From Bacteroidota bacterium (GTDB lineage Bacteria > Bacteroidota > Ignavibacteria > UBA10030 > UBA8401): a stretch of 9,110 nucleotides of DNA. Shown piece by piece: positions 6,583-9,110 of the stretch (positions are counted from its first letter, which is position 1; each line of letters begins with the position of its first letter). Both the position numbers and the translations under genes were made by a program. Below the pieces are notes generated by a model, which searched no databases, was not told the DNA's origin, and saw nothing but the letters and a program-made list of their open reading frames with translations. The DNA lies in assembly GCA_025355705.1 (NCBI GenBank), contig JANXZD010000317.1:1-9110 (forward strand), given 5' to 3'.

Positions 6583-7560
6583 TTAAAATGCTGCTAATTC
6601 TTTTAATGCTACAACAACTTTTTTAGTATTGGGCAAGAAAAATTCCTCCAACGGAGGACTATACGGCGTTGGTGTATCGATTGCACCAATTCTTTTAATT
6701 GGTGCATCCAGATATTGGAAACAATTTTCATTGATCAATGCAGAAATTTCTCCACCGATCCCGCCGGTGATATTATCTTCATGTGCGATCAAAACCTTAC
6801 CGGTTTTGCGAACGGATGAATAGATCAATTCAGTATCGAGAGGCATCAAACTTCGCAGATCAAGTACTTCAATACTCAAACCAATTTCATTTTGCAAAAT
6901 TTCCGCAGCTTCCAATGCCATATGAACCATTGAACCGTACGTGATAACGGAAATATCTCTTCCTTCTCGTTTCACATCACCCTTACCAATCTCAACAATA
7001 TAATCCGTCTCCGGAACTTCACCTTTAATGTGTCGATATAATCGTTTGTGTTCAAGATATAAGACAGGATTATTGTCACGAATTGCCGCCTTGATCAAGC
7101 CTTTTGCATCATACGGAGTTGATGGTGCTACGATCTTTAATCCAGGTTGGTGAAAAAACCATGCTTCAGGATTTCGAGAATGGAATGGTCCGCCATGAAT
7201 TCCAGCTCCGCTTGGTAAACGAACGACCATCGGACACGGAACATGCCATCGATAATGAATCGACGCAGTATTATTCACTAACTGACTGAATCCGGTTGTA
7301 ACAAAATCAGCAAACTGAATTTCTGCTACTGGTCGCATTCCAACAACCGCAGCACCTGTTGCCGCACCAAGAATTGCCGTTTCTGCAAGAACCGTATCAA
7401 CCACTCGATCCTCACCAAAATGTTGGATAAATCCTTTCGTAACTTTAAATGCCCCGCCGAATGGTCCGATATCTTCTCCGATAAGGAAAACAGATTTATC
7501 CCGTTCCATTTCCTCCCAGAGACCTTTGGAGATTGCTTCAATATATGTTATGTTTGCCAC
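6583..7560 (-). CDS. Branched-chain-type 2-oxoacid dehydrogenase E1, beta subunit
   Basis: The 325-residue beta chain of a thiamine-diphosphate E1 is of the branched-chain (bkdAB-like) type. ITYIEAI opens the protein. GEDIGPFGGAFKVTKG (28-43) and DTVLAETAI, with Glu60 as the cofactor-activating glutamate, mark the N-terminal domain. PFHSRNPEAWFFHQPGLK has the active-site His127 in the branched-chain wording (HSRNPE), unlike AQHSQ of the pyruvate paralogue. The C-terminal domain has LDLRSLMPLD and HEDNITGGIGGEI. The start is GTG (7560-7558): an in-frame TGA lies only five codons upstream and the next ATG is at residue 18, inside the conserved domain. No strong Shine-Dalgarno site is visible. 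It lies 38 bases after E1-alpha and 28 before E2. Substrate preference for 2-oxoisovalerate and relatives is inferred from family resemblance. Confidence 0.9.
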   Translation of the reverse strand: MANITYIEAISKGLWEEMERDKSVFLIGEDIGPFGGAFKVTKGFIQHFGEDRVVDTVLAETAILGAATGAAVVGMRPVAEIQFADFVTTGFSQLVNNTASIHYRWHVPCPMVVRLPSGAGIHGGPFHSRNPEAWFFHQPGLKIVAPSTPYDAKGLIKAAIRDNNPVLYLEHKRLYRHIKGEVPETDYIVEIGKGDVKREGRDISVITYGSMVHMALEAAEILQNEIGLSIEVLDLRSLMPLDTELIYSSVRKTGKVLIAHEDNITGGIGGEISALINENCFQYLDAPIKRIGAIDTPTPYSPPLEEFFLPNTKKVVVALKELAAF

Positions 7561-7598
7561 AATATTTTTTTGCTCTCAATGTTTAGAAAATTTTTTTA

Positions 7599-8618
7599 CT
7601 AATCAGCGTACACACCAATTGCCGCTTCTTCACCTGGTGGGAATGGGGAGCCTACGGCAAATTGTGTTGCATCTTCTAATTCAGCAAATAATTTCTTTTC
7701 GTATTCTTCTTTAATCGTTGGGGTCAATATTTTCTTTTCGATCAAAAGTTTTTCAATCCGGTGAACAGGGTCTTTTTTCTTCCATTCAGCAAGTAATGTT
7801 TTCGGCACATATTCTGCCCCGTCATGTGCAGAATGTCCATGCATTCTCATCGTCACAGATTCGATCAACGTCGGACCTTCACCTCGGCGTGCACGTTCTA
7901 CGGCTTGTTTGCAGGTGGAATATACTTGGTCAATATCAGTCCCATCAATTGTGAATCCAGGAATTCCATATCCCATCGCACGGTCGGAATATTTTTCCAT
8001 CGCTTTTTGTTTCGCAACCGGTGTTGAATATGCAAACTGATTATTCTCAATAATCAAGATTAACGGCAATTTCATTACCGATGCCATTGCAAGAGACTCA
8101 TGAACATCGCCAACATTACTGCCACCGTCGCCAATGTAAGTCAATGCAACAACTTTTTCTTTCCGTAGTTTACTTGCAAGAGCTACACCCGCTGCCATCG
8201 GAATCATCGCTGCAAGGTGACTGATGTTACCATATATTCTCAATCTAGGATCTGCATAATGTCCAGTACCATCTCGTCCTTTAGATAAGGAATTACCGCG
8301 TGCCAAATGTTGAAGCATTAAATGTCGAAGCGATTGCCCTTTCACCAAATGTGCACCCATATCTCTGTGCATCGGAAAGAGATAATCCTGTTTCTCTAAA
8401 GCAAACGCACTACCAACGGCCGTCGCTTCATTACCGTTTCCGGTATATGCACCGCCGACAATTTTCCCCTGACGATAGAGTTTTAGAATTGATTCTTCAA
8501 ACTCTCGCGTCAAGCGCATGAAGTAATAGAGTTTTAGATATTCTTGGCTTGAAAGAGAGTATTGTTCTTTCTTTACAGAATTTTTTGACAATGATTTTAC
8601 TGTTTCAACTTTTCCCAT
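7599..8618 (-). CDS. Branched-chain-type 2-oxoacid dehydrogenase E1, alpha subunit
   Basis: The 339-residue alpha chain (bkdAA-like) binds the diphosphate of thiamine diphosphate and pairs with an E1-beta. Key parts are GKIVGGAYTGNGNEA (51-65), MHRDMGAHL (83-91), SKGRDGTGHYAD (112-123), the intact cofactor motif GDGGSNVG (163-170) with ENN (191-193), and the active-site loop MRMHGHSAHDGAEYVP (257-272) with His262. This loop and the MHRDMGAHL segment resemble the alpha part of the alpha-beta fused E1 proteins of Bacteroidota, a remembered resemblance only. The canonical GDG contrasts with the altered motif in the pyruvate E1-alpha at 2972-3976. The ATG lies 11 bases after the stop of the preceding E1-beta-like gene, with a GGGA match close by. 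It is flanked by two beta-type genes, and which of them is its partner is not certain. Confidence 0.88.
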   Translation of the reverse strand: MGKVETVKSLSKNSVKKEQYSLSSQEYLKLYYFMRLTREFEESILKLYRQGKIVGGAYTGNGNEATAVGSAFALEKQDYLFPMHRDMGAHLVKGQSLRHLMLQHLARGNSLSKGRDGTGHYADPRLRIYGNISHLAAMIPMAAGVALASKLRKEKVVALTYIGDGGSNVGDVHESLAMASVMKLPLILIIENNQFAYSTPVAKQKAMEKYSDRAMGYGIPGFTIDGTDIDQVYSTCKQAVERARRGEGPTLIESVTMRMHGHSAHDGAEYVPKTLLAEWKKKDPVHRIEKLLIEKKILTPTIKEEYEKKLFAELEDATQFAVGSPFPPGEEAAIGVYAD

Positions 8619-8629
8619 AAATCCCAGAA

Positions 8630-9110
8630 TTAAAATGCAGCTAATTTTTCTAATGCACTTGTAATGTGATGCTCTTGCGGTAAAATTGATGATTCAAGTG
8701 CAGGCGCAAATGCAATTGGAGCATCAAGTGCTGCTACACGTGCAAGCGGTGCATCAAGATATTGAAAACATTCTTCCGCAATCTGCATTCCAATCTCTGC
8801 ACCGAATCCACCAGTCTTGGTATCTTCGTGAACAACTAAAACTTTTCCTGTTTTGCGAACTGAATTGAATACAGTTTCTTTATCCCACGGACATAATGTC
8901 CTTAAATCGATGATTTCGCAACTCACTCCTTTTCCTTCCATCTTGCGTGCTGCTTCAATCGATCGTTGCACCATAAATCCCCAGGTAACAATCGTTATGT
9001 CGTTTCCTTCTTTTTTAACTTTTGCCACACCAAACGGAAGGCAATAGTTGTCATCAGGTTCAAGAGTTGATGCAAATTGCTGGCGATATAAACCTTTGTG
9101 CTCACAAAAC
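8630..9110 (-). CDS. Second branched-chain-type E1 beta-like protein, C-terminal part (partial; possibly the end of a fused E1 alpha-beta)
   Basis: The last 159 codons and stop are present; the gene enters from the right edge. FCEHKGLYRQQ is the end of the thiamine-binding domain, comparable to LEHKRLYRH in the E1-beta at 6583-7560. The C-terminal transketolase-like domain follows with LRTLCPWD, SVRKTGKVLVVHED and TGGFGAEIG. The protein ends LEKLAAF, almost as its paralogue does (LKELAAF), and 24 of the final 27 bases match. It is therefore a paralogue of that E1-beta. The segment EPDDNYCLPFG recalls the long single-chain E1 proteins in which alpha and beta are fused, common in Bacteroidota and relatives. 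Only sequence beyond the edge would show whether this is a fusion or a separate beta subunit. A GTG at 9028 gives an apparent 132-residue frame, but the open frame continues to the edge with family-like sequence, so that is not the start. Confidence 0.85.
   Translation of the reverse strand, partial: FCEHKGLYRQQFASTLEPDDNYCLPFGVAKVKKEGNDITIVTWGFMVQRSIEAARKMEGKGVSCEIIDLRTLCPWDKETVFNSVRKTGKVLVVHEDTKTGGFGAEIGMQIAEECFQYLDAPLARVAALDAPIAFAPALESSILPQEHHITSALEKLAAF

Noticed and set aside
1..9110. Mobile elements, defence systems, CRISPR arrays, tRNA or rRNA genes
   Set aside because: No transposase or integrase motifs, no regularly spaced direct repeats and no RNA gene features were seen. Essentially all of the sequence is accounted for by metabolic genes and short gaps.

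Overview
This is ordinary core-metabolism DNA from a bacterium of moderate to low GC (about 40% by eye). It holds a run of genes for lipoate-dependent 2-oxoacid dehydrogenase complexes, all transcribed on the minus strand (right to left). The protein types, the wording of the E2 C-terminus (a DHRIIDGALGGMF-type motif) and the gene mix fit the Bacteroidota/Chlorobiota/Ignavibacteria group. That assignment rests on remembered resemblance only and is tentative. There is no rRNA, tRNA, CRISPR array, transposase or phage gene.

In transcription order the window opens with the C-terminal half of an E1-beta-like protein cut by the right edge (8630-9110). Next come an E1-alpha (7599-8618), an E1-beta (6583-7560) and an E2 with two tandem lipoyl domains (4899-6554), which together look like a branched-chain 2-oxoacid dehydrogenase (BCKDH) type complex. 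Lipoyl synthase lipA (4012-4899) overlaps the E2 stop codon by one base. A complete pyruvate dehydrogenase set follows: E1-alpha (2972-3976), E1-beta (1925-2908) and E2 (651-1874). Gaps between genes run from -1 to 63 bases, so one long operon is likely. A strong intrinsic terminator (600-630) ends it just after the last stop codon.

Beyond the terminator, a separate minus-strand unit begins. It has a good sigma70-type promoter (537-565), a leader of about 70 bases containing a stem-loop, a clear Shine-Dalgarno site, and a nitrilase-superfamily amidohydrolase gene that runs off the left edge (1-457).

Functionally, the two E1/E2 sets would decarboxylate pyruvate and branched-chain (or related) 2-oxoacids and pass acyl groups to CoA on lipoyl arms. 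LipA makes the lipoyl cofactor that both E2 proteins carry, at three lipoyl-lysines in all. The shared E3 (dihydrolipoamide dehydrogenase) and lipB/lplA are not in the window. I saw no convincing new system. The points worth a second look are the duplicated E1-beta genes, the placement of lipA between two E2/E1 sets, an altered thiamine-diphosphate motif in the pyruvate E1-alpha, two non-terminator palindromes sitting 3-4 bases after stop codons in the pyruvate half, and an antisense-oriented terminator-like hairpin in the nitrilase leader.
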